8,985 bases of DNA from Nitrososphaerota archaeon (GTDB lineage: Archaea; Thermoproteota; Nitrososphaeria; Nitrososphaerales; Nitrosopumilaceae): assembly GCA_028867395.1 (NCBI GenBank), contig JAGWGO010000040.1, positions 1 to 8,985 on the forward strand, read 5' to 3'. Position numbers and translations under genes: made by a program. Shown piece after piece: positions 1 to 6,249 of the stretch; within the stretch, counting starts at the first letter, position 1, and every line of letters begins with the position of its first letter. Under the pieces are notes generated by a model. It was not told where the DNA came from and made no database searches. It worked only from the letters and a program-made list of their open reading frames with translations.

Positions 1-1
1 T

Positions 2-655
2 GTGGCATACGGGCTGACTTCTACAATAAAGCCAGGGCAGAGCTTGGAAGAGATATTTGATACCATTCGTTCACAAGGTGCATTGTCTTGCGCACCGCAT
101 CCCTTTGCACTAAACAATGGATTGCGCGAAAGAGCCACACTCTGTGACCTTATTGAGGTCTTTAACAGCAATAATGTTGACAGGTACTCAAACCTGCGGG
201 CATATAGTTTTGCAAAGACAAACAACATGAAAGAAATTGCAGGCAGTGATTCTCATGTAGTATCTACTTTGGGAAGGTGTGTCAATGTAATCGAAGCAGA
301 AAATACCCTTGATGATGTTCTGAGGTCAATGCGAAAAGGAAGGGTCACAATTGAGAGTACTGGATACATTACAAGCAGAGAGATGATAGAGCATGCAAGA
401 TACAAGATAAAGAATTCCAAGGACGACATCATATTGTACTTTAAAGAGAATCATCCTCACCTTACTGGAATATGCAGATTTCTGATTAACGCGTTTGAAT
501 CAAACCCGGATAGTGTAGTTTGGACTGCTGTGTACAAGGTTGCCGTTCATCTCACCACAAAACTGTCAAACAAAATCAATTTCAAGAATCAGGACTACAA
601 TATATTGTATGAACGCAATCTCAAGGCAATACTGCCAATGATTCTGACTAGGTAA
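2..655 (+). CDS. PHP-domain metal-dependent phosphoesterase, 3' part (5' truncated by window edge)
   Basis: The reading frame enters from the left edge and runs to TAA at 653-655, leaving 217 residues. Two metal-site elements typical of the C-terminal half of PHP (polymerase and histidinol phosphatase) domains are visible: APHPF with His33, and GSDSH with Asp83 and His85. The N-terminal HxH and other metal ligands would lie outside the window. After about residue 125 comes a roughly 90-residue helical extension ending in a basic, hydrophobic tail. PHP proteins of this TrpH/YciV-like group hydrolyse phosphoesters (nucleotides, 3'-phosphoadenosine phosphate or short oligonucleotides) with bound divalent metals; the substrate here cannot be told. 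The GTG at position 2 is the edge of the visible frame, not a supported start. Family assignment is good; exact role is open. Confidence 0.8.
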   Translation: MAYGLTSTIKPGQSLEEIFDTIRSQGALSCAPHPFALNNGLRERATLCDLIEVFNSNNVDRYSNLRAYSFAKTNNMKEIAGSDSHVVSTLGRCVNVIEAENTLDDVLRSMRKGRVTIESTGYITSREMIEHARYKIKNSKDDIILYFKENHPHLTGICRFLINAFESNPDSVVWTAVYKVAVHLTTKLSNKINFKNQDYNILYERNLKAILPMILTR

Positions 656-661
656 TTTAAA
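656..661 (+). promoter_or_regulatory. Candidate box A (TTTAAA) for the broken small gene
   Basis: TTTAAA begins directly after the PHP stop codon. Its centre lies about 24-25 bp upstream of the GTG at 683, the spacing seen when archaeal transcription starts on or next to the first codon. The link to the damaged gene is inference; short AT-rich hexamers are common in this genome. Confidence 0.3.
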
Positions 662-682
662 CAAGAAAACGCCCATGAGGAG

Positions 683-1001
683 GTGGGTCAGGATGAAATT
701 GAGGACTTGATAAGATCGGTTTCGAGAAACTGGCGAATCCCGTAAATAGAACATCATACTATATCAAATGGGTTGACCCAAATTATTCTCAAAACCTGAA
801 GATAGTCCTAGGATTGAAGGAATAGCAAAAAAATTCTTTCAGTTTAATTATAGTTCTTGCAATATAGTAAGCACAATTCTCCAAAATAGTGTGTGGTATG
901 TGAAAGGAACTGTAGTATTATTTGGCAGAGAATCAAGTAAAACACTTGTAATTGATGCTAAAACTGGTAGGATTATCAGCTGTAAAAGAAACTTAGGTTA
1001 A
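683..1001 (+). pseudogene. Small protein gene remnant (about 105 codons) with two apparent -1 frame breaks
   Basis: No single frame spans this stretch, but three consecutive frames each look protein-like. Frame one runs from GTG 683 and reads VGQDEIEDLIRSVSRNWRIP before TAA at 743-745. Frame two is open 703-822 and continues with VNRTSYYIKWVDPNYSQNLK before TAG at 823-825. Frame three is open 777-998 with no ATG, GTG or TTG in its first part; it reads IAKKFF, then NSVWYVKGTVVLFG and a final TLVIDAKTGRIIS before TAA at 999-1001. Each step shifts the frame the same way, as two one-base deletions would. The C-terminal 'VWYVKGTV ... VIDAKTGRI' pattern (beta strands, then Asp-Ala-x-Thr-Gly) is reminiscent of small PepSY-like proteins; I cannot name a family. 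Alternatives are sequencing error, or the last frame being a separate short gene with an unusual start. Confidence 0.5.
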
Positions 1002-1072
1002 AACCTTGAAACTTAACACAGTGAATAAAAAACCATTCAACCTCTAACTAGCCAGTGTAACTCATGAATATC

Positions 1073-1080
1073 TTTTAATA
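1073..1080 (+). promoter_or_regulatory. Box A (TTTTAATA) upstream of the tusA-cysM unit
   Basis: An AT-rich TATA-like element sits about 30 bp upstream of the GTG at 1107, so transcription would begin close to 1102-1107. It is the only good box A between the broken small gene and the TusA-like gene. TATCT occurs at 1069, 1079 and 1090, roughly one helical turn apart, overlapping and flanking the element; this could be chance or a regulator site. Confidence 0.45.
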
Positions 1081-1106
1081 TCTCGTTACTATCTTTTTCT
1101 TTGCTG

Positions 1107-1356
1107 GTGAACTGACATTTCAGAATTATCTCCAACAAAGACAATAGATGTTAGAGGAATGTTCTGTCCAGAACCTGTCTTTAGAACAAAGATAGAGATG
1201 GAAAGAATGACGGTGGGAAATATTCTTAAGATCATAGCAGACGATCCAGCCTCAGAAGAAGATATCTCAAGATGGGTGAACAGAAATGGACACCAGTTGA
1301 TTAGTCTCAACAAGTCTGGAAAAGATCTTGAGTTTACTATCAAGAAGGTGAAGTAG
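1107..1356 (+). CDS. tusA: TusA/SirA-like sulfur carrier protein; start region anomalous
   Basis: A protein of about 80 residues of the TusA (SirA/YedF) family, which carries persulfide sulfur on one cysteine for transfer to partner enzymes. The diagnostic N-terminal motif is clear: IDVRGMFCPEP, with the CPxP cysteine encoded at 1165-1167, followed by helix 1 (VFRTKIEMER), the DDPASEEDISRW segment and GHQLIS. The unbroken frame has no ATG, GTG or TTG before ATG 1159, yet starting there would remove the conserved DVRG strand. GTG 1107, AAC, then a surplus T at 1113 followed by GAC ATT TCA rejoins the frame exactly, so a one-base insertion, a sequence error or a non-standard start (ATT 1117) must be involved. 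The conservative open reading is 1159-1356. The stop lies 6 bp before cysM, so the two are very likely co-transcribed. Confidence 0.8.
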
Positions 1357-1362
1357 ACCACC

Positions 1363-2364
1363 TTGACTATTGAAGCACTAGATAATGCCGAGACAATTCT
1401 AAAAAAAATCGGTAATACGCCACTTGTAAAACTTGAATCTATCTCAAACAATCAGACTGAATTTTATGCAAAACTAGAATCTCATAATCCATTTGGTTCT
1501 GTAAAAGACCGGGCTGCATATTGGATGATAAAACTTGCAGAGGAAAACGGTCTCATAAAAAGAGGCCATAGTGTCATAATAGAGCCTACTTCTGGAAATA
1601 CTGGTATAGCACTTGCAGGGATTGCAAAACTTCTTGGATACAAAGTAGAGATAGTGATACCTGAAAAGGCAAGTGACGAGACAAAAAAGATAATCGAGTC
1701 ACTTGGAGCCACCTTGTACCAAACAAGCGATGACCTTTGCCCAAAAGTTGGTGCAGGAACAGACCAAAGCATTGCCCTTGCAAGATCAATTGCATCTGCA
1801 AGACCTGACAAGTACTATTCTCCAAACCAATATGCAAACGAGGCAAACTTTATGGGCCATTACAAGGGAACCGGTCCTGAGATCTGGGAGCAGACAAAAG
1901 GAAAGGTCACTCATTTTTTCTCAGGGGTAGGAACTGGTGGCACAATAACAGGAATAGGCGCATATCTGAAGGAGAAAAACCCTAACGTAAAGATAATAGC
2001 TGTACAACCACAACAAAATCACCTCATTCAGGGTCTGCGAAACTTTGAAGAGTCTGCCAAGCCTGACCTGTTTCTCAAGCGAGAGCAGGTGGTAGATGAC
2101 TGGCTTACTATTACAAACGATGAGGCATTTGCTTCTGTAAAGGAAATACTTCAAAAAGAAAAAATGTTAGTCAGTCCATCGTCTGCTGCAGTATATGCTG
2201 CAATGAAAAAGTACAACATAGAAAAAGGCTGTGTAGTTGGAATATTTGCAGACGACGGGAAAAAATTCAAGAGCCTCTATACGCAACAGAAGATATTTAC
2301 TGCCGACGAGTTTGACAAGGCCCTAAAAGACGCAAAATACCTCTCCAATGATTCACTTTACTAG
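1363..2364 (+). CDS. cysM: Cysteine synthase, CysM-type PLP enzyme (possibly O-phosphoserine-dependent)
   Basis: A 333-residue fold-type II PLP enzyme that makes cysteine by beta-replacement on an activated serine. Visible elements: PLP lysine K48 in NPFGSVKDR; the substrate loop EPTSGNTG at 74-81; QYANEAN at 156-162 and GTGPE at 169-173; the phosphate-binding loop GVGTGGTITG at 188-197; and PSSAA near the C-terminus for the pyridine nitrogen. The stretch QGLRN with R226 aligns, from memory, with the Arg that gives Mycobacterium CysM its preference for O-phosphoserine; CysK-type enzymes lack it. Start is TTG 1363, with GGTGA at 1347-1351 as a somewhat distant Shine-Dalgarno inside the end of the TusA gene. 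The TusA partner immediately upstream suggests sulfur may be delivered as a carrier-bound persulfide, or that TusA only shares regulation. It ends exactly where the convergent trxB ends. Confidence 0.92.
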   Translation: MTIEALDNAETILKKIGNTPLVKLESISNNQTEFYAKLESHNPFGSVKDRAAYWMIKLAEENGLIKRGHSVIIEPTSGNTGIALAGIAKLLGYKVEIVIPEKASDETKKIIESLGATLYQTSDDLCPKVGAGTDQSIALARSIASARPDKYYSPNQYANEANFMGHYKGTGPEIWEQTKGKVTHFFSGVGTGGTITGIGAYLKEKNPNVKIIAVQPQQNHLIQGLRNFEESAKPDLFLKREQVVDDWLTITNDEAFASVKEILQKEKMLVSPSSAAVYAAMKKYNIEKGCVVGIFADDGKKFKSLYTQQKIFTADEFDKALKDAKYLSNDSLY

Positions 2365-3333
2365 CTATTTTCTGCTGTTCTCAGATAGATACTTGTCCAC
2401 GTCTATTGCTGCCATGCAGCCAAATCCTGCGGCAGTGATTGCTTGTCTATATCTATGATCATGTACGTCACCTGCTGCAAAGATTCCCTCTATGCTAGTA
2501 CGCGTATTGTTCTTGAGAACAATGTATCCTTGCTCATCAAGCTCGATCTGTCCTTTGAATAATTTTGTGTTTGGCTCATGACCTATTGCGACAAACAAGC
2601 CACCTACATCCATCATCTCTTGCTGGTTGGTTGACACATTTTTTATTGTGACTTGGTTTACCTTTTCTTTTCCTCTAATCTCTTCGATCACAGAATTCCA
2701 GTGGAATTTTATCTTGCTGTTTTCGAATGCCCTGTCCTGCATTATCTTACTTGCCCTAAGCTTGTCCTTTCTGTGAATGACATGTACATTTTTTGCAAAT
2801 TTGGTAAGAAAGATTGCCTCTTCCATGGCTGAATCACCGCCACCAGCTACGATTATTTCTTGATTTTTGAAAAATGGACCGTCACATGTAGCACAATATG
2901 AGACTCCTCTTGCACTAAACTCTTGTTCTCCTTTCGCACCAAGTTTTCTTGGACTTGCACCTGTTGCAATTATTACCGCGTCTGCTTCATACTCTTCAGA
3001 ATTTGTAAGTATCTTGAATGGCTTTCTTCTAAAGTCTACGTTGACCACTTCATCATCAATTATTGTAGTTCCCATTCTCTCCGTCTGCTTTCTCATTGTG
3101 GTCATCAACTCGGGACCCATGATTCCATCTGAAAAGCCTGGATAGTTCTCAACTTCAGTCGTAAGCATTAGCTGTCCTCCAGGCAAAGTGCCTGATATCA
3201 GTAGAGTCTCGCGCTTTGCCCGTGAGGCATAAATGCCTGCAGTATACCCTGCAGGGCCTGCCCCAATTATTATGACATCAAATTTTTTCTTTGGTCCTGG
3301 CTGTTTGTTTTCAGCCCTAATCTCTGCTTGCAC
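2365..3333 (-). CDS. trxB: Thioredoxin reductase (NADPH, FAD flavoprotein)
   Basis: A 322-residue low-molecular-weight thioredoxin reductase, the usual family length, reducing thioredoxin in the cytosol. Elements in order: FAD-binding GAGPAG at 24-29; the redox-active CATC with C147 and C150; the NADPH Rossmann motif GGGDSAMEEA at 164-173; HRKDKLRA at 187-194, whose basic residues match the 2'-phosphate site of NADPH-using members; and the C-terminal FAD motif GIFAAGDVHD at 283-292 followed by RYRQAITAAGFGCMAA. The start is GTG 3333, chosen because a box A lies 27 bp upstream, fitting leaderless initiation; the first 17 residues are polar and poorly conserved in type. Its stop codon directly abuts that of the convergent cysM with no base between. 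It may serve sulfate/sulfite assimilation and general thiol balance; the sequence alone does not decide. Confidence 0.95.
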   Translation of the reverse strand: MQAEIRAENKQPGPKKKFDVIIIGAGPAGYTAGIYASRAKRETLLISGTLPGGQLMLTTEVENYPGFSDGIMGPELMTTMRKQTERMGTTIIDDEVVNVDFRRKPFKILTNSEEYEADAVIIATGASPRKLGAKGEQEFSARGVSYCATCDGPFFKNQEIIVAGGGDSAMEEAIFLTKFAKNVHVIHRKDKLRASKIMQDRAFENSKIKFHWNSVIEEIRGKEKVNQVTIKNVSTNQQEMMDVGGLFVAIGHEPNTKLFKGQIELDEQGYIVLKNNTRTSIEGIFAAGDVHDHRYRQAITAAGFGCMAAIDVDKYLSENSRK

Positions 3334-3355
3334 AAATAAAATTCATCTATAGTTC

Positions 3356-3364
3356 ATATTTAAA
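3356..3364 (-). promoter_or_regulatory. Box A (TTTAAATAT) for trxB
   Basis: On the minus strand TTTAAATAT is centred 27 bp upstream of the trxB GTG, so the mRNA probably begins at the start codon. It lies in the 46-bp gap behind the DUF6775-like gene, giving trxB its own promoter even though the genes run the same way. Confidence 0.55.
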
Positions 3365-3379
3365 TTGTACATCATGATT

Positions 3380-4138
3380 TCAGAAACTGCCAAGTACGGT
3401 CTGGTGCTGCTTGCACAACTTTCCGATCTCTATCTGCGAATACAAAAGATCTTCCTGCCAGTGTGCGTTGTACAGGACACAGTCTTTTGACTCGCAAAAC
3501 GGCACTCCCGTAAGATAGTAAAATATTGCCTGCAACGCATATCCTCTAACCACCAAGTCAAGCCTAGAATCATTGTATTCAAGATATCTTCCCTTGAACT
3601 CATTTTTGAGTACGTCCAGGTTCAAACCTTGCGAAATTTTTTCATACATCTGTAGATAGTAATCGCGAGGCTTTGCTGGTGCCTCGATTATTCCTGTAGT
3701 CGATATGATGGAGGGATTGGAACATATCACAGCTCTGCCATGATACCTATAATCGTCGTAATCGTAGCTGCAAGTGAGTCTTGTTGTAAATATTAGATGA
3801 AAAACCTCTTGAGATAATTCCGAGTCAGGCATGTAATCCCTGAAAACATTTGCAAGCTCAAAGCCATCATATAGAACTATATTTTTTATAGTTTCTTGTT
3901 CTTCAAACGTTGCCTCTTCCGCAGTTGGGTTGTGTGTTTCAAAAGGAACGTAAGGATTGAAGACTCGGCATGACGCAATGTCGTGAAATACTTTTTTGTT
4001 CACGTTAAAATGTTTGAGAAAATTTTGACGTGCTTCCACTTTGATTCCAATCTGCTTTTCTATAAACTCTACAAGCTTGTCTATCTTTATCTGCGGTACG
4101 CTTGGCTCATCATACAAAAATATTTTAGATATCTTCAA
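3380..4138 (-). CDS. DUF6775-like putative metalloprotein/metallopeptidase, function unknown
   Basis: A 252-residue cytosolic protein without signal peptide or membrane segment. I recall this pattern from an archaeal family labelled DUF6775 'putative metallopeptidase', which I cannot verify here. Visible conserved-looking blocks: H114-LIFTTRLTC; D126 to D129 with RYHGR (H133); STTGIIEAPAKPRDYY at about 146-161; and a C-terminal C215-x4-C220 followed by NAHWQEDL with H226. The last block recalls the Cys/His zinc site of archaemetzincins, but no HExxH helix is present, so peptidase activity is unproven. The TTG start at 4138 is the first plausible codon but has neither Shine-Dalgarno nor box A, suggesting expression from the thi4 transcript; the gap to thi4 is 26 bp. 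The link to thiamine synthesis is only by position. Confidence 0.75.
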   Translation of the reverse strand: MKISKIFLYDEPSVPQIKIDKLVEFIEKQIGIKVEARQNFLKHFNVNKKVFHDIASCRVFNPYVPFETHNPTAEEATFEEQETIKNIVLYDGFELANVFRDYMPDSELSQEVFHLIFTTRLTCSYDYDDYRYHGRAVICSNPSIISTTGIIEAPAKPRDYYLQMYEKISQGLNLDVLKNEFKGRYLEYNDSRLDLVVRGYALQAIFYYLTGVPFCESKDCVLYNAHWQEDLLYSQIEIGKLCKQHQTVLGSF

Positions 4139-4164
4139 CAGGAAGATACTGCTTTATGATTGAT

Positions 4165-4980
4165 TTATCTTCTTAGTTCTTTCATCTTGGCTGCTGTTAC
4201 CTCAGCTGCCTTTTTGCCTGAGAGCAACATGGAGCCATAAGTCGGTCCCATTCTTGCAATCCCATACGTCTCAGTTACAGACATGCCTGCTACTACAAGC
4301 CCTGGAAATACCTCGCCTGTGTGATATACGACCTTGTTCTCTCCGTCGTCTACCCACATCGGATCCATCCCTTTCCACTCTACAAGCTTTCTGTCTACTA
4401 GCCTTTTGACTGCGACAGAGTCATGACCTGATGCATCAATTACAATCTTTGACTCTAGTGCAACAGGATCAACACACGTGATATTTCTTGGAAGTGCAGA
4501 CACTGGCATCCAGTTTACTACAATGCCTGCCACTCTGCCCTTCTTTAATACTAGATCATCAAACTTTGTCAGGTTCAAGAATTTTACTCCGGCGTCGCAT
4601 GCTGCAGCAATTAGTTTTGAGACTGCATGTGGCCCCGGTGTCAAGTACAAGCCGTCTCTTACTTTTTTGTATGGGATACCAAGTTCATCCCAAATTTTTT
4701 GTGCGGGCGCTCTTACCGTAACAGGATTCATCATGTACCCGCCAAGCCAATATCCTCCGCCAAGATAGTTATTTTGCTCAATTACTAACGTCTTAAAACC
4801 CATTGATGCAAGTTCTCTGCTAGCAGTAAGGCCTGCCGGACCTGCACCTATTATTATTACATCAGAATCTGCCCTGTCTACAAGTACAGAATGAAATTCA
4901 TCTGCAATTGCTCTTGTTATCTCTTTTTCATCAACATCTGCAAAAATCTTGGGTACTCCTTCTTCAACGCTTTTCTGCAT
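4165..4980 (-). CDS. thi4: Thiamine thiazole synthase Thi4 with Cys at the sulfur-donor position
   Basis: A 271-residue Thi4 family protein that makes the adenylated thiazole precursor of thiamine from NAD and glycine. It has the dinucleotide motif GAGPAGLTASREL from residue 45, the acidic end of strand 2 at E68, the GGG loop at 74-76, GPHAV at 116-120, and a C-terminal Rossmann closure GLVVAGM ... GPTYGSMLLSGKKAAE. The key site reads ITCVDPVAL: C169 (codon at 4474-4476, minus strand) stands where yeast Thi4 has its sacrificed Cys205 and methanogen Thi4 enzymes have His. D171 and H186, 15 residues apart, match the spacing of the iron ligands recalled for methanogen Thi4. The sequence therefore predicts a suicidal, single-turnover enzyme, by homology only. 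ATG 4980 lies 27 bp from a box A, indicating a leaderless mRNA, probably carrying the downstream DUF6775-like gene. Confidence 0.93.
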   Translation of the reverse strand: MQKSVEEGVPKIFADVDEKEITRAIADEFHSVLVDRADSDVIIIGAGPAGLTASRELASMGFKTLVIEQNNYLGGGYWLGGYMMNPVTVRAPAQKIWDELGIPYKKVRDGLYLTPGPHAVSKLIAAACDAGVKFLNLTKFDDLVLKKGRVAGIVVNWMPVSALPRNITCVDPVALESKIVIDASGHDSVAVKRLVDRKLVEWKGMDPMWVDDGENKVVYHTGEVFPGLVVAGMSVTETYGIARMGPTYGSMLLSGKKAAEVTAAKMKELRR

Positions 4981-5002
4981 GAAAAATATCCTTGCGAGAG
5001 TA

Positions 5003-5011
5003 CATTAATAG
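5003..5011 (-). promoter_or_regulatory. Box A (CTATTAATG) for thi4
   Basis: The minus-strand element is centred 27 bp upstream of the thi4 ATG, leaving no 5' leader. This argues against a leader-encoded thiamine riboswitch for this gene. Confidence 0.5.
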
Positions 5012-5047
5012 TTTGCTTTGAAATACGACGATAGAATATGAACGCGC

Positions 5048-6064
5048 CTAGTTTACAAAAGCATCTTCAAAAAACTTGATGGATTCTCTTATGTGCATCT
5101 TTTTTGGAGGGTTCTTGAACGCATATGATGATATGATATCTGACTTTCCAAGATCCTTTTTGGCAAGCAAGGCCTTTGCAGCTCGAAGAGAATCAACTAT
5201 TACATTACAACCGTTTGTGCTGTCGCTTGTCCTCAGAGAGAGATCCATCTCAACTGTAGACCCCAAGAATCCCTTTGCTTCCATCCAGTAGTAGCTTACT
5301 CTCGAGTCTCCAAGTTGCTCTGCATATTCTGTTGTACCTGCAGTAGACCTGAAAGGAAAAGGTGACTCAACAGCAATGGATTCTGTCTTGATGTTGCGTT
5401 TTCTCTCACGTATCTCTTCGGCCATTGTGTTCATTGTGTCCTGATTTCCTCCTACGTCAAGTTGATATGCTTTTTGGACCCTAATTCCCCTACTTGACAT
5501 AAAGTCTATCATTCCACGATGAAATGCAGTACCGCCAAACTGGCTCATCAAATCGTCTCCTAAGATTATCAAACTTTTTCCTTCAAATGCGTTTCTTATC
5601 TTGTCAGTTACAGTCTTGGCAGATGTTGCGTTAAGAAATGAGCATCCCGCATCAAGTGCTGCAACTGCATATTTTTCTGATGTCTTGTCCAAACCAGATG
5701 ATATGACGTTTACAAGAAAATCTGGCTTGGTTGCAGTAAGTGATTTTACAAACTCGTCATAGCTTGCCGACTTTGGTTGTCCGTTCTTACTTAGATGTGT
5801 TGGAATTGCATCTGCCATTATTCCTGATTGGATTGAAATTTCAGCAAATGGTGTTTTGTTATTTATGACTTGGCCTATTTTCTTGCCAACCTTTGCAGAA
5901 TCAATGTCAAAAGCAGCCACAATCTCTATATCGTTAAGGGTTAATCCGCCAACCTTTGGATGCCAGAGGCCTTCTACGGAATTTTTGTAGAACTCTAATC
6001 CTTTTACCAAAGTTGATGTAACATTGCCAATTCCGGCAATTGCAACCTTTATCTTATCTGACAC
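5048..6064 (-). CDS. ino1: Myo-inositol-1-phosphate synthase (archaeal/bacterial type)
   Basis: A 338-residue NAD-dependent enzyme converting glucose 6-phosphate to inositol 1-phosphate, precursor of inositol-containing archaeal phospholipids. Features: N-terminal Rossmann fold VAIAGIGNVTSTLVKGLEFY at 7-26; LNATSAK near 144-150; GDDLMSQFGGTAFHRG at 169-184, corresponding to the GDDxxSQxGxT signature; QLDVGGNQDTMN at 201-212; and the catalytic C-terminal region SDSTNGCNVIVDSLRAAK at 280-297, matching the 'DSPNSAGxIIDxxRxAK' block of mycobacterial Ino1. The length is that of the short prokaryotic enzymes rather than the roughly 530-residue eukaryotic ones. Start is GTG 6064, about 26 bp from a box A. 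It runs in the same direction as thi4 with 67 bp between, but thi4 has its own promoter. No sulfur role is evident. Confidence 0.92.
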   Translation of the reverse strand: MSDKIKVAIAGIGNVTSTLVKGLEFYKNSVEGLWHPKVGGLTLNDIEIVAAFDIDSAKVGKKIGQVINNKTPFAEISIQSGIMADAIPTHLSKNGQPKSASYDEFVKSLTATKPDFLVNVISSGLDKTSEKYAVAALDAGCSFLNATSAKTVTDKIRNAFEGKSLIILGDDLMSQFGGTAFHRGMIDFMSSRGIRVQKAYQLDVGGNQDTMNTMAEEIRERKRNIKTESIAVESPFPFRSTAGTTEYAEQLGDSRVSYYWMEAKGFLGSTVEMDLSLRTSDSTNGCNVIVDSLRAAKALLAKKDLGKSDIISSYAFKNPPKKMHIRESIKFFEDAFVN

Positions 6065-6086
6065 GCAAATTTTTCTTGCCAGTCTT

Positions 6087-6094
6087 CATTTAAC
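6087..6094 (-). promoter_or_regulatory. Box A (GTTAAATG) for ino1
   Basis: Centred about 26 bp upstream of the ino1 GTG, on the left side of the divergent intergenic region. It fits leaderless initiation at 6064. Confidence 0.45.
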
Positions 6095-6210
6095 TCTTTT
6101 CTGGTGTTGTGGATTAGCTTTTCCTAATTGAACTGATCCATTTCATGCGTGTAAAAAGGTGGAAAATCTTGCCGCAGTCTTTCTGAGCCGTTGCGTATCG
6201 GGTGTCTATT
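6095..6210. other. Divergent intergenic spacer between ino1 and sulfite reductase
   Basis: About 115 bp between the two divergent box A elements. I see no small open frame with a credible start, no tRNA-like fold and no strong inverted repeat. It is the natural place for regulator binding upstream of both genes, but no operator can be named. Confidence 0.4.
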
Positions 6211-6223
6211 TTAAAATTTATAT
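6211..6223 (+). promoter_or_regulatory. Box A region (TTAAAATTTATAT) for the sulfite reductase operon
   Basis: A strong AT-rich element whose TTTATAT part (6217-6223) is centred about 30 bp before TTG 6250. Because it lies downstream of the GTG at 6202, that GTG would not be on the mRNA, which supports the shorter protein. Confidence 0.55.
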
Positions 6224-6249
6224 GCGCTCCGAAGAGTATCTATCAATAC

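Noticed and set aside
678..710. A perfect Shine-Dalgarno AGGAGGTG seven bases before an ATG (693).
   Set aside because: The ATG opens a five-codon frame (MKLRT) ending in TGA, and the same bases encode part of the first frame of the broken gene. It is most likely coincidental, or a relic; no product can be supported.
566..757. A 63-codon minus-strand open frame spanning the PHP gene end and the downstream gap.
   Set aside because: It lies antisense to the clear PHP coding sequence, has no promoter or recognisable motif, and its composition is that of a shadow frame.
4981..5047. Possible thiamine pyrophosphate riboswitch upstream of thi4.
   Set aside because: Only 67 bp are available, the box A places the transcript start at the ATG, and no CTGAGA or ACCTGA-like riboswitch core was seen.
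6095..6210. A small RNA or short gene in the ino1/sulfite reductase divergent spacer.
   Set aside because: No stable stem, no tRNA-like arms and no open frame with a credible start; ordinary regulatory spacer is sufficient.
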